Below, in pieces: positions 1 through 12,710 of a DNA stretch of 64,000 nucleotides (position 1 is its first letter; every line of letters starts with the position of its first letter). Below the pieces are notes generated by a model, which saw nothing but the letters and a program-made list of their open reading frames with translations, was not told the DNA's origin and made no database searches. Source of the DNA: Symsagittifera roscoffensis (taxonomy: Eukaryota; Xenacoelomorpha; Acoela; Convolutidae); the NCBI RefSeq assembly GCF_963678635.1, contig NC_087067.1, positions 20,518,596-20,582,595 on the forward strand, read 5' to 3'. Made by a program: the position numbers and the translations under genes.

Positions 1-2634
1 CTGGATTCCATCGGTGAGCAGTATCGCCGGTCCTTTCACGAAACTCTCTGCTCCGAATGTCACGAACAAGGCTATTAGTTCCACTATCGACACTTCCACT
101 ACTGCTTGGAGGAATTCTTTTATCAAGTAGTGCGAGACTTTCGGGTAAACTTTTGCCAAGAAGGACGCGGTCCATCCGGCTCCCAACCCTTCTAGCATGC
201 TGTCTGTCCTTTCGAAGCCCTCCTGTCCCTTTACTTCCTGGGGCCAGAAGGTTTCCAGAGTAATCTGACACATTCTGTTCACAAATTCAGCGGTCTTTTC
301 TCCGGCATTTTCCGCCAGGTTCACCTCATTCAACAAGTAGGCATGTATCTTTGTGATCATCACGGGGCCTTGCTCAAAAGCATCTGCACCCAATGCCGCT
401 ACTCTAGGGATCAGGTGTAGCCACTGGTTGGCTTCCGGCTTGGTTCTCAGAACCATCGCTTCCAAGTGAGCTCTCGTCTCTAGTGAATTTTTTCTTCTTG
501 TGTCTTCACCTGCCACTTCCATTGCTCGGAACCATAAGTCGTTGGACATTGCCGCGATCACTCGATGGTCGTCGTCTACTCCCGGTTTCAGTTTGAGTTG
601 TCGACTGAAATTGGACAGTTCCAACCCCAGCACCTCGTCCAACACTAACATGTGTAGCGCATGGTCCTTGAGTCCTCTCATCGCGTTTGAGATATCTGAC
701 CATACTGCAGGCAGTTCAGCCTTAAGTGGCCTCAGGTTCTCCATCTCTATCATGCGATTCGGGGCTGATATGATCACATCATATTTTCCTTCCGAAAGTA
801 AGGCCACAATCGCATACACAAATTTCAGTCCATCCGGGAGATGTGCATATCCCGGAGACAACGCGAATACTACTCTCAGTGTCACTTTAGTGAATGACCC
901 CTCCTTCGTCGCATCCACCACTTCACCCATCGACTCAAGGATATCCTTTATCGCTGGCCATAGAGCGTTTTCTGCTGTTGTAGGATCTCTGAGTCTGCTC
1001 AGAAAACCACTACTGTGTAGATGGTCATTGATGCCAGCAAACACAATCGTAATTGGGTTCATGTCCGTCTGCCTTTGTACCCCTATAGCCAGAGATATCG
1101 ATTGCAGTAGGTCCAGGTCGACAGCTGCCAACATTATGACGTCCGGCCAAAACAAAGACTTGGAGGTGTACACGAACTCTGAATTCGCTACTACCATAAT
1201 CTTGGCCTTCCTCATTTCTGCTTTGTCATAGGCGGCGAAGATGGTCTCATCTTTCTTTGTCACTTTCAATCCGCCATATCTTTGGGCATCACCATCTTGA
1301 TTCACTAGTTTTGGGTATACTCTTTCCTTCACATGACCAGGGGGTGTCGTCAGCTGCCTGAATATCTTCACGTGTTGTCCAATCGGCGCTTTCGTCGTCA
1401 GGAATCTTCCTGGTCTCTCTTCACGATTCCCCTCATCATGATTCAACCTCACATCCTGCAATGGTCTCGCATTGACTGGTCCCATCGTATTGTTAGAGGG
1501 CAGTCCCTCTAAGTCAGCAAATCTCAAGGCCGTCGTGGAGCTGAAATTTATGTTAGCGGCTATCAACCAGTCTACGCCGGTTATCGAGTACAATCTGCTG
1601 ACGGATAGCGTCGCTCCATTCAGCATCCTCCTCGCATCTTCGATGAAGCTTACCCTCTGGAGATCCAGCTTCATTAGCTCGTCTTTGTATATATGCCAGG
1701 GAGACGGTATGGGTCTTGACCACATCAACGAGCCTCTGCTCGGACGTCTGTCCTCTCGACTGGTACTTGTCGTCTCCGATCTAGTGTCCGATCTAGTGTC
1801 CGATCTAGACGTGCCGGCTGTCTCTCCGATTGGGTTGACAGGTCCTATTCGTCTCCTAGGATGGATGGTCCTCCTCATCGGCGCTTCTCCCAATTGATCT
1901 TGTACGTCTGTCCTCTGACCTGGTTCGCTGGAGCTTTGTTGCCTGTAGTTCGTGACAGCCGGGACCGTACCCAAGCGTGTTTCCAAGCTAGGAGGCACAA
2001 AGGTGGTAATCACCGCGTCACTCACTATTCCTTCTTCCTTCAGCACTCCTGTGTCAAAGAGTTCTGCTTCCAGCTCGTCCAACCGCTCTTGGAATACTCG
2101 ATTCAACCAAGCTTGTCCTTCGATACTGTCGAAGTGGATGCCGTCCGTGGTCAGTCTGGCCTGATCCATAGCTCTCAACTCATGTTCGATGTCCATGAGG
2201 ATCATTCTTCCGGCGTTCCGACTTGCGAGGTTGCTCAAGATGTTAATCCACCTGACGACTCCCTCCTTGTGCCTTCTTCCTGATGCTGTCAGGCTTCTCG
2301 TATTCATTGGCACAGTGCAAGCTGTCAGTACCTTGCAATTGAATTTCTGCCATAGGGTAGTAAACAAACACACCATCATTGACTCCCATAGTGCTTCCTG
2401 CTCATCTGAACCTCTGGAGATGTCATTCGTCCCAACTAAGATCATCACATTGGGGATCCTCCCCGGATTCATCAGTTCCACCATTCGATATAATTGGGCT
2501 ATCGTCGCACCTCCAAAGGCCATCACCGTGGTGACCCACGAGGTCCTCAAATTCGACAGCACTCTGACCAAGCTGTCTCCCAGTATCAGATGAGATGTCC
2601 CGAGTGGTGGTTGCTGCAGGTTTACAGCCGGGCT
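1..2634 (-). CDS. SGNH/GDSL-hydrolase-like long ORF of element 1 (partial, continues left)
   Basis: I checked every codon of this minus frame. It is open for 878 codons to the window edge, so it is easily missed by ORF callers that need a stop. SGNH block I (ILGDSLV) lies near 2583, block III (GTND) near 2422-2433 and block V (DGIHFD) near 2131-2145, giving the Ser, Asn, Asp and His expected of the family. A second, degenerate SGNH-like stretch (FAGINDH) follows near 1030-1060. It aligns along its length with the 1,042-codon ORF of element 2. SGNH proteins are typically esterases or lipases; the substrate here is unknown. No ATG precedes block I, so its start is unclear. Three 12-bp direct repeats near 1777-1812 encode an Arg-Ser-Asp-Thr run between the two domains. 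Confidence 0.8.
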
Positions 2635-3850
2635 CTAGGTAACTCGATTGAAGCAGGCCCTCCGATCTGTCTCCGGAACTCCCGTGAAATTATATTTCAA
2701 TTGATTATTCTTTTGCACGTCTATTATGCGAGACACTTTCTTCGCTGGCATCTTCCGTACTCTCCTCTCTGGGACCCTCGAGCTCCCCATGAGTGGTGTC
2801 ACGTCACTTATCCCCTGTCTGATCACGGTCTGGGAGAGTCGTACTCTGCCCGTGTCGTCAATCGTTCCATAGGGTGCAGTCACCCCGGAACCTGGCTCAT
2901 TCTTGTTAGCGACCAGTCGTCCAGCTGTCTCTATCAGCTTCCTCACTGTCTGTTCCACGACGGGGTCACCCAAGGTGTCACTAGGATCCGGGATTGTTAC
3001 TCGATTTGTCTCTGCTGTGTCTCCGTTGCCGTGTCTCCGTTGTTTGACTCATTTCTCGAGGCGTCAAGAGCTCCATCGGGGACTGCCCACGAGGAATATC
3101 CCTTGCAGGTATCACTTTCTCCACGGCCGTTGTCAACGCCATCTGCTCCGATCGCTCTTTGTAGTCCTGCCTCAAGTGCTCAATCTCTTGACCCTGCTTT
3201 TTGTTGCAGTCTTCAAACAACTTTCTCCACATGTCCCGATCTTCCTCCATCTGGAGCATACTTCTGGTCATCTCGTCCAGCTCCTTCTTCGTACTTTTCA
3301 GTTCATCGTTCATCTCATCCAGATCTTGCATGGTTTCGTTCGTCTGAACCTTCTGTCCTACTTTCGCTCTTTTTGGTGGCACAGCTGCTCTCAGTGGTGA
3401 ATCAGACGAGGTCGCCTCGCTGTTCATCTCCCGATGCATTCTCGTCAGCCCAGGTTTGGGCTTGGAGGGCATTGGCATCTCACCTGGTTGGTAAGTCCTA
3501 GAACTTCCCAATCCAGGCTCATTCGCCAAGTCACTCCCTGAGAGAGCCCCGTTTCTCCACCTCATCACTCTCATGTTCGGGCGGTCTAGTACTCCCCCTT
3601 CTCCATATGCTGCCATCAACAGGACTTCCGTGGGGCGGTCCCCACGGTTGTCGTGCCCCAAGATATTGATCAGGGCGGTCAGCAACATGACTACCTCTGG
3701 GTCCTCCAGAGCGAAGTCCCGATCGATCAGCCGACGATAGATTGCAACTATCATCGGTCCTACATATGCCTCTGCCAGGTCCATCAATTCATCTAAGTTG
3801 AAATTGTCCATACTGTTCTTCAGATTTGATTTGATTCGATTCGATTCCAA
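2635..3850 (-). CDS. Coiled-coil ORF at the head of the downstream cassette, element 1
   Basis: The region begins with a 289-codon ORF from an ATG near 3850; related sequence continues to 2635. An N-terminal helical domain of about 90 residues carries the sequence RGDRPTEV and ends near an MRWRNG stretch; both have clear counterparts in element 2 (RGNRPTEV, MRWRRG). A long charged coiled coil with repeated Glu, Lys and Asp follows at residues 165-255, then a Ser/Arg-rich tail. No enzyme motif, signal peptide or membrane segment is seen. The role is unknown; a structural, gag-like particle protein is one guess. The region has about one break. Confidence 0.6.
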
Positions 3851-4206
3851 GGTTTTGACTCAAGTGAGTAATTAAATGATCAATCAAGATCTAGAAAAGA
3901 AGTCACAAATATCACACTTGTCAGTTTCACCTTAACATATATCGTTAAAATTTGCTTAAAAACAGTTCAGATAAAAAGATATTTATCCTAAAATTTATTA
4001 AAATCAATTGGTCTCTAAAATTTTGGAATTCTACCTAAGATTGGACAGTCCAAACTTTGGATCTATTCCTAAGATCGTCATTCAGTTGTTCATGGTCACT
4101 AACCCCTACTTACCCATGATCTTAATAACCTAACACATAAAATAACATAACATAACACATATCACATACAACTTAGTCTTTGGCCTAACACCCTCTCGCA
4201 CGTCAC
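3851..4206. other. AT-rich spacer between macro array and SGNH cassette, element 1
   Basis: No ORF of note. The spacer is rich in short ATAAC/ACATA runs near 4130-4170. It shares a 12-base word, GATCAATCAAGA (3878), and the ATAACATAACACAT run with the equivalent spacer of element 2 at 35.3-35.7 kb. Position and conserved words suggest a control region for the cassette, such as an internal promoter or splice acceptor; this is inference. Confidence 0.5.
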
Positions 4207-5607
4207 TCAGCCTATAATTAAGTAATATTTCTTATGTAGATATACTTGTATGTTCGTATCAGAGAATATCACGTGTACAAGCGCGTACAATTCCCGAGGA
4301 TGCAGTCTTCCTCTGTTTGGATCGTACACTGGAAGCGAGAGCTCCTTCACGTCCGTTTCGACAAGGAAGTCCCTCAGCCTCGTCAAAGACAAGACTAGGT
4401 TCTCTGGGTCCACGTGCTGCTTCTCCGTCGCCCTCGTTACCAAGAAGCACAAGTACTTTCCCGGTATCTGCGACACCGCCGGAGGTAAGGCTGCTACGCC
4501 CCCTATCCCTGGTCTTTGCTTCCAAAGGAATTCCACGTTTTTGTATTCTCTCTTAAAATCTGCCGCTAGCGCTGTCCTAAAACTCATGTCTGCTGTGATT
4601 GCTATCGCACATGTTCTATTTGTGAGTATGAAATCACTGTAGGTTAGTATTATGTTACTTGAATATTCTTTTGGTAAGTTAAAATATGATTCAACTACCC
4701 TGCCTATGTCAGGTTTCTTAGGTTCTTCGCCTGTTTCTGCTTCTAAGTCTCCTGTTTCTCTTGCTATTCTTAATTTTTTTATTATCAAGTTTTCAGTGTG
4801 GGTAAGTCCTACCCCCACTCCCCGGACAAAAATATCCATCGACGTCCCCGTCGATCGCATACCGGGTATCAAGTCTAGGTTAGAAGCTGGAATGAGTAGT
4901 CGTCCTTCCTAGGCAGCCCAGGAAGGATCATCTCGTTCGGTCTTGATGTATTTCATGCTTTCACGATCTACGTCTTGAATCGTGACACTGGCCTCCTCAG
5001 GATCCGAGGTCGTTTCATTCAGCCATTCTAAGACACGCAAGTTCGTCAAGTCTTGTTCACATGACTGCTGTTGCTCGTCGTCGAATTCTACCTCGGGTTT
5101 CGACCAGTCGTCAACCCACTCATCGTCGTGATCATCGACTATGTCAATGTCTTGTGACACAGTTATTTCCTCTAGACCCACTACTTCCTCTACTATCTTC
5201 TTCAGATCTATCCTATCCACTACAAAGTCGTCACCGTAAGGATTGTATTTCTTCCTTGGTCTCGTCCCGTCCTTCTGACGAGTCTGTATCGTGAACGGAA
5301 GATCCGGTTCCAAGTTCTTGGGAACCTCTATCTGTTCGGGATCCTGCCAATCTTCCTCTGCGTAGGGTAAGGTTTCATCGTCCGCTTCGATCTCCTCGTT
5401 TGGATCCAGGTCCAGCGGTGTATCCGTAACTTCCTCTACGACTTCGTTTCCATCGTTCTTCTCCCTGGTGCCCTTTTCATTGACCTCACAAGCAGGATTC
5501 ATCATTAGATAATCCCCTTCTTCCATGTCTGCAGGTATACACCAGTCTTCTGTCGATGGATTGTGTGGCTTGATGTTCTCGTAGTGGGCGGCTCGGCCAG
5601 TACTCAT
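4207..5607 (-). pseudogene. Macro module 1 (most downstream)
   Basis: This is the terminal unit of the array, bordering the AT-rich spacer. Its macro part carries the TRATEKQ variant, which it shares with module 8 at the other end of the array and not with the inner units, and it ends YYLIIG. This fits it holding the original 3' end of the ancestral single copy. It is broken, with about one break. Confidence 0.85.
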
Positions 5608-5624
5608 TCCCTGAGAATAGTCAC

Positions 5625-7024
5625 TCAGCCTATACTTAAGTAATATTTCTTATGTAGATATACTTGCATGTTCGTATCAGAGAATATCACGTGTACAAGC
5701 GCGTACAATTCCCGAGAATGCAGTCTTCCTCTGTTTGGATCGTACACTGGAAGCGAGAGCTCCTTCACGTCCATTTCCACAAGGAAGTCCCTCAGCCTCG
5801 TCAAGGACAAGACTAGGTTCTCTGGGTCCACGTGCTGCTTCTCCCTCGCCCTCGTTACCAAGAAGCATAGGTATTTTCCCGGTATCTGGGACGTCGCTGG
5901 AGGTAAGGCTGCTACGCCCCCTATCCCTGGTCTTTGCTTCCAAAGGAATTCCACGTTTTTGTATTCTCTCTTAAAATCTGCCGCTAGCGCTGTCCTAAAA
6001 CTCATGTCTGCTGTGATTGCTATCGCACATGTTCTATTTGTGAGTATGAAATCACTGTCTGTTAGTATTATGTTACTTGAATATTCTTTTGGTAAGTTAA
6101 AATATGACTCAACTACCCTGCCTATGTCAGGTTTCTTAGGTTCTTCGCCTGTTTCTGCTTCTCAGTCTCCTTTTTCTCTTGCTATTCTTAATTTTTTTTA
6201 ATCAAGTTTTCAGTGTGGGTAAGTCCTATCCCCACTCCCCGGACAAAAATATCCATCGACGTCCCCGTCGATCGCATACCGGGTATCAAGTCTAGGTTAG
6301 AAGCTGGAATGAGTAGTCGTCCTTCCTAGGCAGCCAAGGAAGGATCATCTCGTTCGGTCTTGATGTATTTCATGCTTTCACGATCTACGTCTTGAATCGT
6401 GACACTGGTCTCCTCAGGATCCGAGGTCGTTTCATTCAGCCATTCTAAGACACGCAAGTTTGTCAAGTCTTGTTCACATGACTGCTGTTGCTCGTCGTCG
6501 AATTCTACCTCGGGTTTCGACCAGTCGTCAACCCACTCATCGTCGTGATCATCGACTATGTCAATGTCTTGTGACACAGTTATTTCCTCTAGACCCACTA
6601 CTTCATCTACTATCTTCTTCAGATCTATCCTATCCACTACAAAGTCGTCACCGTAAGGATTGTATTTCTTCCTTGGTCTCGTCCCGTCCTTCTGACGAGT
6701 CTGTATCGTGAACGGAAGATCCGGTTCCAAGTTCTTGGGAACCTCTATCTGTTCGGGATCCTGCCAATCTTCCTCTGCGTAGGGTAAGGTTTCATCGTCC
6801 GCTTCGATCTCCTCGTTTGGATCCAGGTCCAGCGGTGTATCCGTAACTTCCTCTACGACTTCGTTTCCATCGTTCTTCTCCCTGGTGCCCTTTTCATTGA
6901 CCTCACAAGCAGGATTCATCATTAGATAATCCCCTTCTTCCATGTCTGCAGGTATACACCAGTCTTCTGTCGATGGATTGTGTGGCTTGATGTTCTCGTA
7001 GTGGGCGGCTCGGCCAGTACTCAT
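5625..7024 (-). pseudogene. Macro module 2
   Basis: Inner unit starting with the junction ATG. The macro part is of the TRAREKQ class and carries the HSREL variant it shares closely with module 3 (HSREF). It is broken, with about one or two breaks. Confidence 0.85.
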
Positions 7025-7041
7025 TCCCTGAGAATAGTCAC

Positions 7042-8442
7042 TCAGCCTATACTTAAGTAATATTTCTTATGTAGATATACTTGCATGTTCGTATCAGAGA
7101 ATATCACGTGTACAAGCGCGTAAAATTCCCGAGAATGCAGTCTTCCTCTGTTTGGATCGTACACTGGAAGCGAGAGCTCCTTCACGTCCATTTCCACAAG
7201 GAAGTCCCTCAGCCTCGTCAAGGACAAGACTAGGTTCTCTGGGTCCACGTGCTGCTTCTCCCTCGCCCTCGTTACCAAGAAGCATAGGTATTTTCCCGGT
7301 ATCTGGGACGCCGCTGGAGGTAAGGCTGCTACGCCCCTTATCCCTGGTCTTTGCTTCCAAAGGAATTCCACGTTTTTGTATTCTCTCTTAAAATTTGCCG
7401 CTAGCGCTGTCCTAAAACTCATGTCTGCTGTGATTGCTATCGCACATGTTCTATTTGTGAGTATGAAATCACTCTCTGTTAGTATTATGTTACTTGAATA
7501 TTCTTTTGGTAAGTTAAAATATGACTCAACTACCCTGCCTATGTCAAGTTTCTTAGGTTCTTCGCCTGTTTCTGCTTCTAATACTCCTGTTTCTCTTGCT
7601 ATTCTTAATTTTTTTATTATCAAGTTTTCAGTGTGGGTAAGTCCTATCCCCACTCCCCGGACAAAAATATCCATCGACGTCCCCGTCGATCGCATACCGG
7701 GTATCAAGTCTAAGTTAGAAGCTGGAATGAGTAGTCGTCCTTCCTGGGCAGCCCAGGAAAGATCATCTCGTTCGGTCTTGATGTATTTCATGCTTTCACG
7801 ATCTACGTCTTGAATCGTGACACTGGTCTCCCCAGGATCCGAGGTCGTTTCATTCAGCCATTCTAAGACACGCAAGTTCGTCAAGTATTGTTCACATGAC
7901 TGCTGTTGCTCGTCGTCGAATTCTACCTCGGGTTTCGACCAGTCGTCAACCCACTCATCGTCGTGATCATCGACTATGTCAATGTCTTGTGACACAGTTA
8001 TTTCCTCTAGACCCACTACTTCCTCTACTATCTTCTTCAGATCTATCCTATCCACTACAAAGTCGTCACCGTAAGGATTGTATTTCTTCCTTGGTCTCGT
8101 CCCGTCCTTCTGACGAGTCTGTATCGTGAACGGAAGATCCGGTTCCAAGTTCTTGGGAACCTCTATCTGTTCGGGATCCTGCCAATCTTCCTCTGCGTAG
8201 GGTAAGGTTTCATCGTCCGCTTCGATCTCCTCGTTTGGATCCAGGTCCAGCGGTGTATCCGTAACTTCCTCTACGACTTCGTTTCCATCGTTCTTCTCCC
8301 TGGTGCCCTTTTCATTGACCTCACAAGCAGGATTCATCATTAGATAATCCCCTTCTTCCATGTCTGCAGGTATACACCAGTCTTCTGTCGATGGATTGTG
8401 TGGCTTGATGTTCTCGTAGTGGGCGGCTCGGCCAGTACTCAT
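7042..8442 (-). CDS. Macro module 3, open 466-codon ORF
   Basis: This is the one duplicate unit that reads open from the junction ATG (MSTGRAAHYEN) to the normal end (YYLSIG). Residues 1-20 are the end of the integrase tail, 20-230 an acidic linker rich in Asp and Glu, and about 260-285 the FVRGVGIGLTHTENL segment. Residues 330-460 form the macro-like domain: GVAALPP, then KYLCFLVTRA, then LTRLRDFLVEMDVKELSLPVYD, then an ELYA-like helix and a final VYLHKKYYL strand. That order matches the C-terminal two thirds of TARG1/OARD1 macro domains as I remember them (VAVL, YYLITKK, LEAMKSHC, TDLSMPR). Whether it is expressed is unknown. Confidence 0.75.
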   Translation of the reverse strand: MSTGRAAHYENIKPHNPSTEDWCIPADMEEGDYLMMNPACEVNEKGTREKNDGNEVVEEVTDTPLDLDPNEEIEADDETLPYAEEDWQDPEQIEVPKNLEPDLPFTIQTRQKDGTRPRKKYNPYGDDFVVDRIDLKKIVEEVVGLEEITVSQDIDIVDDHDDEWVDDWSKPEVEFDDEQQQSCEQYLTNLRVLEWLNETTSDPGETSVTIQDVDRESMKYIKTERDDLSWAAQEGRLLIPASNLDLIPGMRSTGTSMDIFVRGVGIGLTHTENLIIKKLRIARETGVLEAETGEEPKKLDIGRVVESYFNLPKEYSSNIILTESDFILTNRTCAIAITADMSFRTALAANFKREYKNVEFLWKQRPGIRGVAALPPAASQIPGKYLCFLVTRAREKQHVDPENLVLSLTRLRDFLVEMDVKELSLPVYDPNRGRLHSREFYALVHVIFSDTNMQVYLHKKYYLSIG

Positions 8443-8459
8443 TCCCTGAGAATAGTCAC

Positions 8460-9859
8460 TCAGCCTATACTTAAGTAATATTTCTTATGTAGATATACTT
8501 GTATGTTCGTATCAGAGAATATCACGTGTACAAGCGCGTACAATTCCCGAGGATGCAGTCTTCCTCTGTTTGGATCGTACACTGGAAGCGAGAGCTCCTT
8601 CACGTCCATTTCCACAAGGAAGTCCCTCAGCCTCGTCAAGGACAAGACTAGGTTCTCTGGGTCCACGTGCTGCTTCTCCCTCATCCTCGTTACCAAGAAG
8701 CATAGGTATTTTCCCGGTATCTGGGACGCCGCTGGAGGTAAGGCTGCTACGCCCCCTATCCCTGGTCTTTGCTTCCAAAGGAATTCCACGTTTTTGTATT
8801 CTCTCTTAAAATCTGCCGCTAGCGCTGTCCTAAAACTCATGTCTGCTGTGATTGCTATCGCACATGTTCTATTTGTGAGTATGAAATCACTGTCTGTTAG
8901 TATTATGTTACTTGAATATTCTTTTGGTAAGTTAAAATATGATTCAACTACCCTGCCTGTGTCAGGTTTCTTAGGTTCTTCGCCTGTTTCTGCTTCTAAG
9001 TCTCCTGTTTCTCTTGCTATTCTTAATTTTTTTATTATCAAGTTTTCAGTGTGGGTAAGTCCTACCCCCACTCCCCGGACAAAAATATCCATCGACGTCC
9101 CCGTCGATCGCATACCGGGTATCAAGTCTAGGTTAGAAGCTGGAATGAGTAGTCGTCCTTCCTGGGCAGCCCAGGAAGGATCATCTCGTTCGGTCTTGAT
9201 GTATTTCATGCTTTCACGATCTACGTCTTGAATCGTGACACTGGTCTCCTCAGGATCCGAGGTCGTTTCATTCAGCCATTCTAAGACACGCAAGTTCGTC
9301 AAGTCTTGTTCACATGACTGCTGTTGCTCGTCGTCGAATTCTACCTCGGGTTTCGACCAGTCGTCAACCCACTCATCGTCGTGATCATCGACTATGTCAA
9401 TGTCTTGTGACACAGTTATTTCCTCTAGACCCACTACTTCCTCTACTATCTTCTTCAGATCTATCCTATCCACTACAAGTCGTCACCGTAAGGATTGTAT
9501 TTCTTCCTTGGTCTCGTCCCGTCCTTCTGACGAGTCTGTATCGTGAACGGAAGATCCGGTTCCAAGTTCTTGGGAACCTCTATCTGTTCGGGATCCTGCC
9601 AATCTTCCTCTGCGTAGGGTAAGGTTTCATCGTCCGCTTCGATCTCCTCGTTTGGATCCAGGTCCAGCGGTGTATCCGTAACCTCCTCTACGACTTCGTT
9701 TCCATCGTTCTTCTCCCTGGTGCCCTTTTCATTGACCTCACAAGCAGGATTCATCATTAGATAATCCCCTTCTTCCATGTCTGCAGGTATACACCAGTCT
9801 TCTGTCGATGGATTGTGTGGCTTGATGTTCTCGTAGTGGGCGGCTCGGCCAGTACTCAT
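8460..9859 (-). pseudogene. Macro module 4
   Basis: Inner unit with the TRMREKQ variant, shared only with module 6, and the PDTGRV variant also shared with module 6. It reads open over its C-terminal 337 codons. It is broken, with about one break. Confidence 0.85.
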
Positions 9860-9876
9860 TCCCTGAGAATAGTCAC

Positions 9877-11277
9877 TCAGCCTATACTTAAGTAATATTT
9901 CTTATGTAGATATACTTGTATGTTCGTATCAGAGAATATCGCGTGTACAAGCGCGTACAATTCCCGAGGTTGCAGTCTTCCTCTGTTTGGATCGTACACT
10001 GGAAGCGAGAGCTCCTTCACGTCCATTTCCACAAGGAAGTCCCTCAGCCTCGTCAAGGACAAGACTAGGTTCTCTGGGTCCACGTGCTGCTTCTCCCTCG
10101 CCCTCGTTACCAAGAAGCATAGGTATTTTCCCGGTATCTGGGACGCCGCTGGAGGTAAGGCTGCTACGCCCCCTATCCCTGGTCTTTGCTTCCAAAGGAA
10201 TTCCACGTTTTTGTATTCTCTCTTAAAATCTGCCGCTAGCGCTGTCCTAAAACTCATGTCTGCTGTGATTGCTATCGCACATGTTCTATTTGTGAGTATG
10301 AAATCACTCTCTGTTAGTATTATGTTACTTGAATATTCTTTTGGTAAGTTAAAATATGACTCAACTACCCTGCCTATGTCAGGTTTCTTAGGTTCTTCGC
10401 CTGTTTCTGCTTCTAAGTCTCCTGTTTCTCTTGCTATTCTTAATTTTTTTATTATCAAGTTTTCAGTGTGGGTAAGTCCTACCCCCACTCCCCGGACAAA
10501 AATATCCATCGACGTCCCCGTCGATCGCATACCGGGTATCAAGTCTAGGTTAGAAGCTGGAATGAGTAGTCGTCCTTCCTAGGCAGCCCAGGAAGGATCA
10601 TCTCGTTCGGTCTTGATGTATTTCATGCTTTCACGATCTACGTCTTGAATCGTGACACTGGCCTCCTCAGGATCCGAGGTCGTTTCATTCAGCCATTCTA
10701 AGACACGCAAGTTCGTCAAGTCTTGTTCACATGACTGCTGTTGCTCGTCATCGAATTCTACCTCGGGTTTCGACCAGTCGTCAACCCACTCATCGTCGTG
10801 GTCATCGACTATGTCAATGTCTTGTGACACAGTTATTTCCTCTAGACCCACTACTTCCTCTACTATCTTCTTCAGATCTATCCTATCCACTACAAAGTCG
10901 TCACCGTAAGGATTGTATTTCTTCCTTGGTCTCGTCCCGTCCTTCTGACGAGTCTGTATCGTGAACGGAAGATCCGGTTCCAAGTTCTTGGGAACCTCTA
11001 TCTGTTCGGGATCCTGCCAATCTTCCTCTGCGTAGGGTAAGGTTTCATCGTCCGCTTCGATCTCCTCGTTTGGATCCAGGTCCAGCGGTGTTTCCGTAAC
11101 TTCCTCTACGACTTCGTTTCCATCGTTCTTCTCCCTGGTGCCCTTTTCATTGACCTCACAAGCAGGATTCATCATTAGATAATCCCCTTCTTCCATGTCT
11201 GCAGGTATACACCAGTCTTCTGTCGATGGATTGTGTGGCTTGATGTTCTCGTAGTGGGCGGCTCGGCCAGTACTCAT
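9877..11277 (-). pseudogene. Macro module 5
   Basis: Inner unit with the LQPREL variant, shared only with module 7. Its linker carries two synonymous changes it shares with module 6. It is broken, with about one break. Confidence 0.85.
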
Positions 11278-11294
11278 TCCCTGAGAATAGTCAC

Positions 11295-12693
11295 TCAGCC
11301 TATACTTAAGTAATATTTCTTATGTAGATATACTTGTATGTTCGTATCAGAGAATATCACGTGTACAAGCGCGTACAATTCCCGAGGATGCAGTCTTCCT
11401 CTGTTTGGATCGTACACTGGAAGCGAGAGCTCCTTCACGTCCATTTCCACAAGGAAGTCCCTCAGCCTCGTCAAGGACAAGACTAGGTTCTCTGGGTCCA
11501 CGTGCTGCTTCTCCCTCATCCTCGTTACCAAGAAGCATAGGTATTTTCCCGGTATCTGGGACGCCGCTGGAGGTAAGGCTGCTACGCCCCCTATCCCTGG
11601 TCTTTGCTTCCAAAGGAATTCCACGTTTTTGTATTCTCTCTTAAAATCTGCCGCTAGCGCTGTCCTAAAACTCATGTCTGCTGTGATTGCTATCGCACAT
11701 GTTCTATTTGTGAGTATGAAATCACTGTCTGTTAGTATTATGTTACTTGAATATTCTTTTGGTAAGTTAAAATATGATTCAACTACCCTGCCTGTGTCAG
11801 GTTTCTTAGGTTCTTCGCCTGTTTCTGCTTCTAAGTCTCCTGTTTCTCTTGCTATTCTTAATTTTTTTATTATCAAGTTTTCAGTGTGGGTAAGTCCTAC
11901 CCCCACTCCCCGGACAAAAATATCCATCGACGTCCCCGTCGATCGCATACCGGGTATCAAGTCTAGGTGAAGCTGGAATGAGTAGTCATCCTTCCTGGGC
12001 AGCCCAGGAAGGATCATCTCGTTCGGTCTTGATGTATTTCATGCTTTCACGATCTACGTCTTGAATCGTGACACTGGTCTCCTCAGGATCCGAGGTCGTT
12101 TCATTCAGCCATTCTAAGACACGCAAGTTCGTCAAGTCTTGTTCACATGACTGCTGTTGCTCGTCATCGAATTCTACCTCGGGTTTCGACCAGTCGTCAA
12201 CCCACTCATCGTCGTGGTCATCGACTATGTCAATGTCTTGTGACACAGTTATTTCCTCTAGACCCACTACTTCCTCTACTATCTTCTTCAGATCTATCCT
12301 ATCCACTACAAAGTCGTCACCGTAAGGATTGTATTTCTTCCTTGGTCTCGTCCCGTCCTTCTGACGAGTCTGTATCGTGAACGGAAGATCCGGTTCCAAG
12401 TTCTTGGGAACCTCTATCTGTTCGGGATCCTGCCAATCTTCCTCTGCGTAGGGTAAGGTTTCATCGTCCGCTTCGATCTCCTCGTTTGGATCCAGGTCCA
12501 GCGGTGTATCCGTAACTTCCTCTACGACTTCGTTTCCATCGTTCTTCTCCCTGGTGCCCTTTTCATTGACCTCACAAGCAGGATTCATCATTAGATAATC
12601 CCCTTCTTCCATGTCTGCAGGTATACACCAGTCTTCTGTCGATGGATTGTGTGGCTTGATGTTCTCGTAGTGGGCGGCTCGGCCAGTACTCAT
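11295..12693 (-). pseudogene. Macro module 6
   Basis: Inner unit sharing the TRMREKQ and PDTGRV variants with module 4, and linker variants with module 5. It is broken, with about one break. Confidence 0.85.
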
Positions 12694-12710
12694 TCCCTGA
12701 GAATAGTCAC

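Noticed and set aside
500-1231. 243-codon plus-strand ORF, and others at 1472-2593
   Set aside because: They lie opposite the open minus-strand SGNH frame, and their composition is that of an antisense shadow.
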